A DNA stretch of 64,000 nucleotides. Source: Pseudomonas cavernae (GTDB taxonomy: Bacteria; Pseudomonadota; Gammaproteobacteria; Pseudomonadales; Pseudomonadaceae). The stretch lies in contig NZ_CP032419.1 in NCBI RefSeq assembly GCF_003595175.1, forward strand, positions 3,348,001 to 3,412,000, in the 5' to 3' direction. The notes beneath the pieces are model-generated. The model had not been told where the DNA came from. It ran no database searches and saw nothing but the letters and a program-made list of their open reading frames with translations. The number at the start of each line of letters is the position of its first letter. Position 1 is the stretch's first letter. The position numbers and the translations under genes were made by a program. Shown here piece after piece: positions 1 to 6,929 of the stretch.

Positions 1-2
1 CC

Positions 3-176
3 GCGCCCGGCATCGAGATCTATGTGCCGCTGCGGGTGATCGCCAACGGCAGCGGCTGCGATGTGGTCTTTACCCTGTTTCGCCAGCCGGGCATGGACGA
101 TGCGCAGTTCGCCGCCGATGCCGAATGGGTCCGACGCGACCTGCAAAGCCTCAAACAGTTGCTGGAAAGCCGCTAA
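3..176 (+). CDS. SRPBCC-family protein, C-terminal part (5' end outside window)
   Basis: This open frame enters from the left edge and ends in TAA at 174-176, leaving 57 residues. The tail reads as the last beta strands and long C-terminal helix of an SRPBCC (polyketide cyclase/START-like) lipid-binding fold, with VVFTLFRQPGMDD followed by a charged helix ending LKQLLESR. Nothing catalytic can be seen in this fragment. The last 138 bp are repeated, diverged, at 1789-1926, exactly 1750 bp downstream, so this is the longer of two copies. Family placement rests on pattern memory of the C-terminus only. Confidence 0.6.
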   Translation, partial: APGIEIYVPLRVIANGSGCDVVFTLFRQPGMDDAQFAADAEWVRRDLQSLKQLLESR

Positions 177-180
177 CCAA

Positions 181-245
181 GAGCTCGCCCTGCCCTATGA
201 GATAACTGCAGCGCGATCAACCGCGCGGGTCGCCCCCGCCCCCCA
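181..245 (+). pseudogene. Possible remnant of a GST 5' region
   Basis: Just after the SRPBCC stop, one frame reads ELALPYEI and then AARSTARVAPAP. This resembles ELGLPYEIKHYQRDPRTMLAPP near the N-terminus of the intact GST gene at 1988. No start codon or further GST sequence follows. If real, it means the SRPBCC-GST pair was duplicated and this GST copy almost entirely lost. The match is short and could be chance. Confidence 0.3.
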
Positions 246-269
246 CGGCGAGAACAGGCGAGCCTGGGG

Positions 270-887
270 TCACAAGACATAGAACCAGATCGCGACAAAG
301 TGCAGCACGCTCCCGGCAACGACAAACAGGTGCCAGATGCCATGCCAATGGCGGAAGCGGTTGTCGAAGGCAAAGAAGACGATCCCGACGGTATAGAAAG
401 CCCCGCCGGCGGCCAACCAGCTAAAGCCCACAGGACCTAGGGCGGCGATCAGCGGCTGGACCGCCACCAGGACGATCCAGCCCATCAGCGCATAGATCAC
501 GATGGACAAAACCCGCGCCTCGGAGCGCGGTTTGAGCTCTTGCAGCATGCCGATCAGCGCTAGCCCCCAGACGATGCCGAACAGCGACCAGCCCCACGGC
601 CCACGCAAAGTCACCAGGCAAAACGGCGTGTAGCTGCCGGCAATCAAGAGATAAATCGACAGGTGATCGAGCTTGCGCATGATCGCCTTCGCCCGCCCCT
701 GCACGCTGTGATAGACCGTCGAGATGCTGTAGAGCAGCAGTAAGGTGGCGCCGTAGATCGCGACGCTGACGATCTTCCACGGGGAGCCATCCAGGCTCGC
801 CGACACCAGCAGCCAGACCACGCCGATCAGGGCCAGGACCGCCCCGACCAAGTGCGTCCAGGCGTTGAGTCGTTCCCCGTGATACAT
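270..887 (-). CDS. Hemolysin III family (PAQR/YqfA-like) membrane protein
   Basis: A 205-residue, seven-helix inner-membrane protein of the hemolysin III branch of the PAQR superfamily. PAQR landmarks are visible: STVYHS around residues 56-61, DHLSIYLLIAGSYTP from residue 74, and HWHGIWHLF near residue 180, supplying the Asp and His residues that bind zinc in eukaryotic relatives. The length is typical and the frame intact. The ATG at 887 follows a weak AGGAACGC site. The bacterial role is poorly defined; membrane-lipid or envelope homeostasis is usually suggested. It runs opposite to both flanking genes and lies inside the region between the duplicated SRPBCC tails. Confidence 0.85.
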   Translation of the reverse strand: MYHGERLNAWTHLVGAVLALIGVVWLLVSASLDGSPWKIVSVAIYGATLLLLYSISTVYHSVQGRAKAIMRKLDHLSIYLLIAGSYTPFCLVTLRGPWGWSLFGIVWGLALIGMLQELKPRSEARVLSIVIYALMGWIVLVAVQPLIAALGPVGFSWLAAGGAFYTVGIVFFAFDNRFRHWHGIWHLFVVAGSVLHFVAIWFYVL

Positions 888-1033
888 GCGTTCCTAGCCT
901 CAAGCCGCTGCACTAACCGTCTTCTCAATGTAGAGCGTGACGGCAAGGAAATACCCGGCCGGGTGAAGGGCCGCTCCGCGACGAATAAGCACCGGGTTGG
1001 CGTAATCGGGCGCGGATCGGCGTCACCGGAACG

Positions 1034-1302
1034 CTAGGGTCTGTTGACGTTTCGATCCGAACCGCGTTGCCGCGCCAAATGGCGCCAGGCTAGGCGCGGG
1101 ACGCAGGGAATGGTCGTTCCCTTGCCAAGTCCCGCAACGACGCATGGCGCCATTTGCCGCGCAACCCGAAGGGACGGGCCTGTTTTTGCGCGGTGCCGCG
1201 TTGCTCATCGTTCATTTGGAATACCAAACCACTCTCCTCGCGCCTTGCCCCGCGCAAAAACAGGCTCCGCCGCGGCCGGAGCGAAACGTCAACAGACCCT
1301 AG
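1034..1302. mobile_element. MITE-like palindromic element, 269 bp
   Basis: The ends are a perfect 21-bp inverted repeat, 1034-1054 against 1282-1302, beginning CTAGGGTCTGTTGACG. Inside is a second perfect 16-bp inverted pair, GCCTGTTTTTGCGCGG at 1178-1193 against 1250-1265, and a third imperfect pair around the GGCGCCATTTG motifs at roughly 1063-1090 and 1143-1165. No transposase is encoded. Size, perfect termini and lack of coding fit a non-autonomous element or a folded repeat. No clear target duplication beyond the terminal CTAG is seen. Confidence 0.65.
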
Positions 1303-1310
1303 AGGCGCGG

Positions 1311-1646
1311 TTAGGACGCCGACACCGTCCAGGTGATGAAACCCGCGTTGACGGCGGTGAAGACCAGCGCAATCAGGAAGAGTGCATCGGCTACCCGTTC
1401 GATTCGATAGTTGCGCCGAGTCTTGCGCGTGCGCAGGCTCCAGTACGCGATCAACGCAGCGGCCAGGTAGATCATGGCGTTGGCGGCCAGGAGATCATCG
1501 CCGAGCAGGTTCACCTTGCGCAGGGTCAGCACCACCTGAAGGATACCGATGACGGTGATGCATACCCCCACCATGGCGGCCGAAGCCGAGAATATATGCA
1601 CGCAGATGTCGTCATCGAGCGTGGTCGGTTGCTGTTGTGGCTTCAT
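1311..1646 (-). CDS. Small membrane protein, unknown function
   Basis: A 111-residue protein. I start it at the ATG at 1646, behind GGAAGGTG, because upstream codons in the frame look non-coding. After a short Gln/Asp-rich N-terminus there are three likely transmembrane segments (around residues 17-35, 53-67 and 85-105), separated by a basic loop RTRKTRRNYR. I recognise no catalytic motif. Similar small multi-spanning proteins are scattered in Pseudomonas with no assigned role. Its stop lies 9 bp beyond the right end of the MITE-like element. Confidence 0.65.
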   Translation of the reverse strand: MKPQQQPTTLDDDICVHIFSASAAMVGVCITVIGILQVVLTLRKVNLLGDDLLAANAMIYLAAALIAYWSLRTRKTRRNYRIERVADALFLIALVFTAVNAGFITWTVSAS

Positions 1647-1788
1647 AGGGGCTGCACCTTCCAGTCGCGGACAGGATTGGGGAGACCGTGCGGAATCACC
1701 ATAGCGGTGAACGCGCCTTTCGACGAGCGCCCACCCTGGGGCTCCCGGCTCGACGCGGCCCGAAGCAGGCAGGCGACTCGCAGAAAAA

Positions 1789-1926
1789 ATCGTCAACGGC
1801 AGCGGCTGCGCTGTGGTCTTTACTCTGTTTCGTCAACCGGGCATGAACGACGCCCAGTTCACCGCCGATGCCGCATGGCTCCGGCACGACCCGCAAAGCC
1901 TCAAGCAACTCTTGAAACGCCGCTGA
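1789..1926 (+). pseudogene. Truncated second copy of SRPBCC C-terminus
   Basis: The 138 bp up to the TGA at 1924-1926 align without gaps to 39-176, with scattered substitutions, and encode NGSGCAVVFTLFRQPGMND through LKQLLKRR. Homology stops abruptly at 1789 and no start codon serves this frame, so it is a 5'-truncated relic. It lies 61 bp upstream of the GST gene, which suggests SRPBCC and GST were once adjacent and that a duplication or replacement separated the copies. Confidence 0.75.
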
Positions 1927-1987
1927 ACACTCACCCAAGAGCCGCACCCCAAAGCCGCACCCAGGGGCCACACCAAGGAGCCGCACG

Positions 1988-2659
1988 ATGATCGTCGTCC
2001 ACCACCTCAACAATTCCCGCTCGCAGCGCGTGCTCTGGCTGCTGGAGGAACTGGGCCTGCCCTACGAGATCAAGCACTACCAGCGCGACCCGCGGACCAT
2101 GCTGGCCCCGCCCGCACTGCGCGCCGTGCATCCGCTGGGCAAGTCGCCGGTGATCAGCGACGGCGAGCTGACCCTGGCCGAGTCCGGCGCCATCCTCGAA
2201 TACCTGGTGGAACGCTACGGCAACGGCCAGCTGCAACCCGCCGCCGGCACGCCCGAGCGCCTGCGCTACCGCTACTGGCTGCACTATGCCGAGGGCTCGG
2301 CCATGCCGCCCTTGCTGCTCAAGCTGGTGTTCGACCGCATCGAGCAGGGGCCGCTACCGTTCTTCATCCGCCCGATCGCCAAGGCCATCGCCGGCAAAGC
2401 CAAGAGCAGCTTCATCCAGCCGCAGATCAACCAGCACTTGGACTATCTGGAAGGGGAACTGGGCAAGAGCCCGTGGTTCACCGGCGAGGCGTTCAGCGCC
2501 GCCGACATCCAGATGAGCTTCCCGTTGGAGGCCGCGCAGGCGCGCGGTGGGCTGAACGCCAGCCGGCCGAAGCTGAATGACTTCCTGCAGCGCATCCACG
2601 CTCGTCCGGCCTACCAGCGCGCGCTGGAAAAGGGTGGGCCATACCAGCTGCTCGGTTGA
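1988..2659 (+). CDS. Glutathione S-transferase family protein
   Basis: A 223-residue cytosolic GST. The N-terminal thioredoxin-like domain starts MIVVHHLNNSRSQRVLWLLEE, where the Ser of NNSRS is the expected glutathione-activating position. It continues to the SGAILEYLVERYG motif that ends this domain. The helical C-terminal domain carries the FSAADIQMSFPLE N-capping motif and ends at full length. The start follows an AAGGAGCCGCACG ribosome site. It probably conjugates glutathione to electrophiles; the substrate is unknown. A decayed SRPBCC fragment precedes it and an IS110 element follows 40-60 bp downstream. Confidence 0.9.
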   Translation: MIVVHHLNNSRSQRVLWLLEELGLPYEIKHYQRDPRTMLAPPALRAVHPLGKSPVISDGELTLAESGAILEYLVERYGNGQLQPAAGTPERLRYRYWLHYAEGSAMPPLLLKLVFDRIEQGPLPFFIRPIAKAIAGKAKSSFIQPQINQHLDYLEGELGKSPWFTGEAFSAADIQMSFPLEAAQARGGLNASRPKLNDFLQRIHARPAYQRALEKGGPYQLLG

Positions 2660-2717
2660 GGCAGGCAGAAACAAGGAGCATTGGCAATGCGCTGATTCGT
2701 AGATACCGTCTTGTCAC

Positions 2718-3689
2718 TCAGTGGGCAAGGGCCAGGCGAGCATCAAAGGGTTGGCCCGACTTGAGTACGCCATAGGCGATGTGCAGCAGTTTGCGCATCG
2801 CCGCGCAGACGATCTGCTTGCCGGCTTTGCCGCGGGCTCGCAGGCGCTGTGCCAAGGCTTTGATCGCCGGCTTGTGGCTCAGCGAGACGACCGCCGGCAT
2901 GTACAGGCCGGTGCGCAGACGAGCCGAGCCCACGCGGGAGATGCGCACGCGGCCCTGGTACTGGCCCGACTCCTGCAGCTTCGGGTTCAACCCGGCGAAC
3001 GCGGTGATCGCCCGGACATTCTTGAACTGTAGCGGATCGCCCAGCTCCGCCAGGAGCAAGGCGGCCGTCTGCTCGCCGATGCCATCGATGCTGACCAGCA
3101 GATCGCGCTTACCGCGCAGGTCCGGATCGTCATCGATGTGTGCCCGGATGGCCTGCAGGGTCTCGGCAATCTGCTGCTCGACATGCTCCAACACCGAACG
3201 GATCGAATCCTGCACGCTGGCATCGGCGACATCCAGGCGATTGCGCTCCATCTGCTCAATCTCCTTGAGGTCCTGCAGACGCCGCACCAACGCGCGCAGG
3301 CGGCGTATCGCCGGTGGCTCGGGCTGCCAGGCGCGTAGCTCATCCACGTGCCGCTGGCCGTAGCTGGCCATCAGCTTGGCGTCGACCTGGTCCGTCTTGA
3401 CCCGCTGCAGCTGGCTCCGGGCGTAGCTGGCAAGCTGCGCGGGATTCATCACACAGACCCGGTAGCTCAGGCCGTGCAGGTGTTCGGCCAGCGCCTCGTG
3501 ATAGGTGCCGGTGGCCTCCATCACGATCCAGGCACCCGGCTCGGCGTACTGCTGCAGCCACTCCTGTAGTACCTGGAAACCCGCGGCGTTATTGGCCAGC
3601 TTGGCCTTGGTGCGGTACTTGCCATTCGCCTGCAGGGTGGCGATGTCGAAACTGTGCTTGGCGATGTCGATGCCGACGATGCTGAACAT
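2718..3689 (-). CDS. IS110-family DEDD recombinase (transposase)
   Basis: A 323-residue IS110 recombinase of normal length and intact frame. The N-terminal RuvC-like DEDD domain begins VGIDIAKHSFDIA (first Asp), continues through WIVMEATGTYHEALA (Glu) and ends with KTDQVDAKLMASYGQ (Asp pair). A coiled-coil middle follows, then the C-terminal Tnp domain with IDGIGEQTAALLLAE and FAGLNPKLQESG...ISRVGSARLR, which holds the catalytic Ser region. The start ATG at 3689 has GAGGAG upstream. IS110 enzymes recombine element and target DNA using a structured RNA from the element's non-coding end, so the 5' region here is likely functional. Confidence 0.92.
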   Translation of the reverse strand: MFSIVGIDIAKHSFDIATLQANGKYRTKAKLANNAAGFQVLQEWLQQYAEPGAWIVMEATGTYHEALAEHLHGLSYRVCVMNPAQLASYARSQLQRVKTDQVDAKLMASYGQRHVDELRAWQPEPPAIRRLRALVRRLQDLKEIEQMERNRLDVADASVQDSIRSVLEHVEQQIAETLQAIRAHIDDDPDLRGKRDLLVSIDGIGEQTAALLLAELGDPLQFKNVRAITAFAGLNPKLQESGQYQGRVRISRVGSARLRTGLYMPAVVSLSHKPAIKALAQRLRARGKAGKQIVCAAMRKLLHIAYGVLKSGQPFDARLALAH

Positions 3690-3925
3690 GAAGACTCCTC
3701 AGCTAATCCATTCAGGATGATCATCACTGCACCCGGCCCTACCTTGTGAATGCGAGCTCTCACCTGTGGTGGGCCCTAGATACCGTTCGGACTGTTCGAG
3801 TGAGTGTGGAGGGCTGGAGCACTATCTACAAAGCTGGCTCGAGGCCTTAGGGTGGGTACGACTTCCAGGCCCTCCCCCGATGATCAGTCGGGGACTATCC
3901 CCCTCACGGGACGATAGTCGAGATA
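3690..3925 (-). ncRNA. Candidate IS110 bridge RNA (seekRNA) region
   Basis: This non-coding stretch lies directly upstream of the recombinase, where IS110-group elements encode their bridge RNA. It can fold: CCCCGA/TCGGGG pairs at 3875-3893, and GACTATC/GATAGTC pairs at 3893-3919. TAGATACCGT at 3777-3786 repeats the motif at the other end of the element (2700-2709), as a guide matching its own DNA end or target would. The RNA boundaries and loop assignments were not computed. Confidence 0.4.
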
Positions 3926-3928
3926 CAA

Positions 3929-4031
3929 GGGTGGGTTAGCCATAGGCCTAACCCACCAATCCTGCTGGACCCCGGAGTCCAGGGCAGCAGCGCTGGTGGG
4001 TTACGCCGCTACGCGGCTAACCCACCCTACG
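3929..4031. repeat. Paired REP-like palindromes (TGGGTTAGCC type)
   Basis: Two GTGGGTTA...TAACCCAC palindromes sit head to head at 3929-3957 and 3995-4031 with a 37-bp spacer. The same core recurs at 6613-6722 and 17953-17985. These are dispersed Pseudomonas REP units. Many IS110-family elements sit at such repeats, as one does here. Confidence 0.7.
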
Positions 4032-4116
4032 AAAGCGGCGTTCAACGCTTAACAAGCGCATAGCCCTGGAAAGGGGGCAGACCGAAGCCAGGAACTTTGG
4101 CACGGGGCCGCGGCAT

Positions 4117-4416
4117 TCAGCCGAGGCCTTGCGGCCGCGCGCGCTTTTTCAGGAAACCGACCAAGAGCCGGGCGGAGGACGGCAGGCTCAAGTCATCGAA
4201 CGCGACCGAGACCGGGCTCTCGTCTTCGATGGTGATTTCGTACTGCTGAACATCCCTGGCCTGCGCGGAGAAATAGACGCCCGAGCTGGCGATGCCGCTC
4301 GCCTTGACCAGACGTTGGAGTTCTTGCGCCTCATCCTGGTCAAGGACGGCGGTGTCGAGCACGCAGCCTTTGACTACCCCGACGAACCCACCTGATTGCA
4401 CAAAGTGGACTTTCAT
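4117..4416 (-). CDS. Emfourin-type protealysin inhibitor
   Basis: A 99-residue protein starting MKVHFVQSGGFVG, the beginning typical of emfourin, the small cytoplasmic inhibitor of protealysin-like M4 proteases. A central acidic DQDEAQELQRLVKASG helix and YEITIEDESP strand follow, and the protein ends in a basic tail. The gene starts 24 bp after the stop of the M4 protease on the same strand, the conserved arrangement that keeps enzyme and inhibitor in one operon. I infer function from this pairing and the N-terminal motif. Confidence 0.82.
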   Translation of the reverse strand: MKVHFVQSGGFVGVVKGCVLDTAVLDQDEAQELQRLVKASGIASSGVYFSAQARDVQQYEITIEDESPVSVAFDDLSLPSSARLLVGFLKKRARPQGLG

Positions 4417-4440
4417 TCATCTGTCCTCGACGGCCACTCA

Positions 4441-5508
4441 TTACACCTGGATGCCAACCTGTTTCCACGCGGCCTTGACCGCCTTTTTCGCCACCGCGCC
4501 GTATTTCGGCATGCCGGCGATTTGCACGCTCACCCGGGCGCAATCGACAAACTGGCTGGACGAGGTGAGTTGCACCAGGGTCTCGTACCAGATCCGCCCG
4601 GCGACGTCCCAGGCATTGCCGCCGAGCGCCTTGGCCACCAGCACGAAAGCCCGGTTGGGAATCCCCGAGTTGATGTGCACGCCGCCGTTATCCCGCGGGC
4701 CAGTATAGAGCTTGGACATGTGCGCCGGCTGGGGGTCATTGCCCAGCTCGGGGTCGTTGACGAACGCCGTGCCGGGCTTCTCCATGTCGCGAATCCCGCG
4801 CCGGGTGGGCGCCGGCACCAGCACCTCGGCGCCGATCAGCCAACTGGCATCAGCGGCCGTCTCGCCGTGCCTCCACTGCCGCACCAGGATGCCGAACACA
4901 TCGGCAAAGTGCTCATTGAGCGCGCCCGACTGACCGAAGTAACTCAGGTTGCTGGTGAACGACTGGACCCCGTGGCTCAGCTCGTGGCCGATGACCTCCA
5001 AGGAGCGGGTGAAGCGTTGGAAGATGCTGCCATCACCATCGCCGTAGGCCATTTGCTGGCCATTCCAGAAGGCGTTGTTCATCGGCGTGAACTCGCCACA
5101 GTAATCCACCTCGGCGACGTGCACGGTGGAAATCAGGCTCATGCCGTTGGCGTCGAGCGAGTTGCGCTGGAACAATTCATGGAAGAAATCGTAGGTATCC
5201 CCGGAGCCGTCGTAAGCCTCGTTCACCGCCGGATCGGCCACACCGTTCTGGCCTTCGGCGCGGACCAGCGCGCCGGGCAACTGGTCCGTGTGCCCGGCGT
5301 CATAGACCAGCCGGTGCTTGCTGCGCGCGGGCGACATGGTCGCCAGCAAGCCCGGCATGGCCTGGGCCGTGGTGCGCACGGCACGGAACGTCTTGCTCGC
5401 GGCGAGGTTGGCGATCGCCCGGCAGCGCACCTCCGGGTCGGCCGACTGGGCCAGGTGCTCGATGATGTACGGCGGGATGATGCAGTGGAGCGGATCACGT
5501 GCGCACAT
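4441..5508 (-). CDS. Protealysin-like M4 metallopeptidase
   Basis: A 355-residue thermolysin-family zinc protease. I start it at ATG 5508, after GGAGGGTTGCCC, giving the short protealysin propeptide with the CIIPPYIIEHLA signature and no signal peptide. The zinc site HELSH is at about residues 175-179, the downstream Glu ligand is in GALNEHFADVFG, and the catalytic GGVHINSGIPNRAF motif is present. All key residues are intact. Protealysins are made without a classical signal peptide and restrained by emfourin, whose gene follows. The role in cell-cell interaction or virulence is known only in other genera. Confidence 0.9.
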   Translation of the reverse strand: MCARDPLHCIIPPYIIEHLAQSADPEVRCRAIANLAASKTFRAVRTTAQAMPGLLATMSPARSKHRLVYDAGHTDQLPGALVRAEGQNGVADPAVNEAYDGSGDTYDFFHELFQRNSLDANGMSLISTVHVAEVDYCGEFTPMNNAFWNGQQMAYGDGDGSIFQRFTRSLEVIGHELSHGVQSFTSNLSYFGQSGALNEHFADVFGILVRQWRHGETAADASWLIGAEVLVPAPTRRGIRDMEKPGTAFVNDPELGNDPQPAHMSKLYTGPRDNGGVHINSGIPNRAFVLVAKALGGNAWDVAGRIWYETLVQLTSSSQFVDCARVSVQIAGMPKYGAVAKKAVKAAWKQVGIQV

Positions 5509-5685
5509 GGGCAACCCTCCTCGTGTGGAACGGGTGACAGCCGACCAACACACTGCGCCCGCGTGGCGCCCTGTCTGGGCCGGGCCCTGCCGAGGCTTAG
5601 TGAATATATAGGACGAGCGCGGCGGAAAACCCAATCGGCCGGCGATGGCGCCCACTCAGTTGCGCCCTGGCTGAACTAAGCGGCT

Positions 5686-6579
5686 TTAGCTCTGATTGAG
5701 CTGCGCCTTGAGCAAATCGCGAAAGGTCTGGATCAAGGGCTCGCGCGAGCGGCCGCGGCGCAGGATCAGGGAAAACGGCGCCTGGTAGCCGAAGGTCGCC
5801 GGCAGCAGCACACGTAAGCGTTCCTGTTCGACCCAGGGTTGCGCGTAATGCTCGGGCAGGTAGCCGATGTAGGCGCCGGACAGCACCAGAATCAGTTGCG
5901 CCTCCATCGATTCCACCGTCGCCGCGCTGTGCTTGAAGCCGTGGCGGGCCAGTTCGGCCTGGCTCCAGTAGCCGCGGCCGACCATGCGCTGCTGGGTGAT
6001 GACTTCGGCGGGGATGCGCCGTTCGGCGAACAGCGGATGGCGTTCGCTGCAGTACAGCCAGTGCTGCTCGCGGTACAGCGGCTGGTAGACCAGGCCGTTC
6101 ATGCGCGTGGAGAAGGCGCCGATGGCCAGATCCAGGCGGTTGTCGAGCACGCCCAGTTGCAGTTCGTAGGGGCTCATCACCGACAGGTGCAGGTGCACCG
6201 CCGCGTGCTCCTGGCTGTAAGCGCCGATCACCTCGGCCAGCGGCAGGGCCGGGTCGCTGACGGTGGAATCGAGCACGCCGAGGTTCAAGGTGCCGCGCAG
6301 CTCGCCCTTGAGCGCCGCCGAGTAGCGCTCGAAACCTTCCAGCTCGCCGAACAGGCGCAGGGTTTCCTGGAAGAACAGCTCGCCCTTGCTGGTCAGGCTG
6401 AAGCCGCCGCGGCCGCGATGGCAGAGGCTCAGGCCCAGCTGGCTTTCCAGTTGGCTCATGTAGGTGCTGATCGCCGAGGTGGACAGGTTCAGCTCCTGCT
6501 GCGCGGCGGCGAAACCCTGGTTGCGCACCACGCTGACGAAGATGCGCAGCAGCTTGAGATCGGGCAGAGCCTGGCTCAT
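5686..6579 (-). CDS. gbuR: LysR-type regulator, GbuR-like
   Basis: A LysR-family activator of about 297 residues. The N-terminal winged HTH runs from LPDLKLLRIFVSVVRNQG through LNLSTSAISTYMSQLE, followed by a periplasmic-binding-type effector domain from about residue 90. The start is ATG 6579 (behind GGATGA) or the in-frame ATG at 6588. It diverges from the guanidinobutyrase gene, and a 24-bp LysR-type dyad lies between them at 6818-6841. The position next to gbuA matches GbuR of P. aeruginosa, which activates gbuA in response to 4-guanidinobutyrate. The symbol is given on that context. Confidence 0.78.
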   Translation of the reverse strand: MSQALPDLKLLRIFVSVVRNQGFAAAQQELNLSTSAISTYMSQLESQLGLSLCHRGRGGFSLTSKGELFFQETLRLFGELEGFERYSAALKGELRGTLNLGVLDSTVSDPALPLAEVIGAYSQEHAAVHLHLSVMSPYELQLGVLDNRLDLAIGAFSTRMNGLVYQPLYREQHWLYCSERHPLFAERRIPAEVITQQRMVGRGYWSQAELARHGFKHSAATVESMEAQLILVLSGAYIGYLPEHYAQPWVEQERLRVLLPATFGYQAPFSLILRRGRSREPLIQTFRDLLKAQLNQS

Positions 6580-6612
6580 CGGGGTCATCCGTTTGCATAC
6601 ATGGAAAGTTTC

Positions 6613-6792
6613 AGGTGGGTTAGCCGCGTAGCGGCGTAACCCAGCATCGATGCAACCAGGCATCGCCATTGCCAGCCTGACGGCCGGTCGGTGGGTTACG
6701 CCTTCGGCTAACCCACCCTACGCGAGACCATGCAAGCCACTAACTGGGACAGAGCCTTTTCGTAGGATGGGTTGAGCGCAGCGATACCCATC
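6613..6792. repeat. Cluster of REP-like palindromes
   Basis: A GTGGGTTAGCCGCG...CGTAACCCA palindrome at 6613-6643, an inverted partner at 6690-6722 and a related GATGGGTTGAGCGCAGCGAT unit at 6762-6792 fill most of the gbuR-gbuA gap. They are dispersed repeats of the genus and leave about 130 bp for the promoter. Confidence 0.65.
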
Positions 6793-6817
6793 GACCGGCA
6801 CCGACTTGAGTCTGCCA

Positions 6818-6841
6818 TTAGTTTAGAAATCTCTGAACTAA
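6818..6841. promoter_or_regulatory. LysR-type operator candidate for gbuA
   Basis: TTAGTT-N12-AACTAA is a perfect dyad within a locally AT-rich stretch, about 90 bp before the gbuA start and between the divergent regulator and enzyme genes. Spacing and symmetry suit a LysR recognition site. It is the best candidate for GbuR binding. Confidence 0.5.
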
Positions 6842-6929
6842 GTTTTTGCCGCCAGCGATTTTACCCCCGCGCATCCCGGCCAAGAATCCGCCTCACCACT
6901 ATTACAACCACAACACCGTGAGGCCCCCC

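Larger units (their letters stand above)
2700..3925 (-). mobile_element. IS110-family insertion sequence (boundaries approximate)
   Basis: The element contains one recombinase gene on the minus strand, about 18 bp of non-coding DNA on its 3' side and about 236 bp on its 5' side. A long non-coding end before the recombinase is the arrangement of the IS110 group rather than the IS1111 group. The left boundary is placed at a TAGATACCGT motif that recurs at 3777-3786. The right boundary is where a REP-like palindrome resumes at about 3926. There are no terminal inverted repeats, as expected. Edges could be off by tens of bases. Confidence 0.6.
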
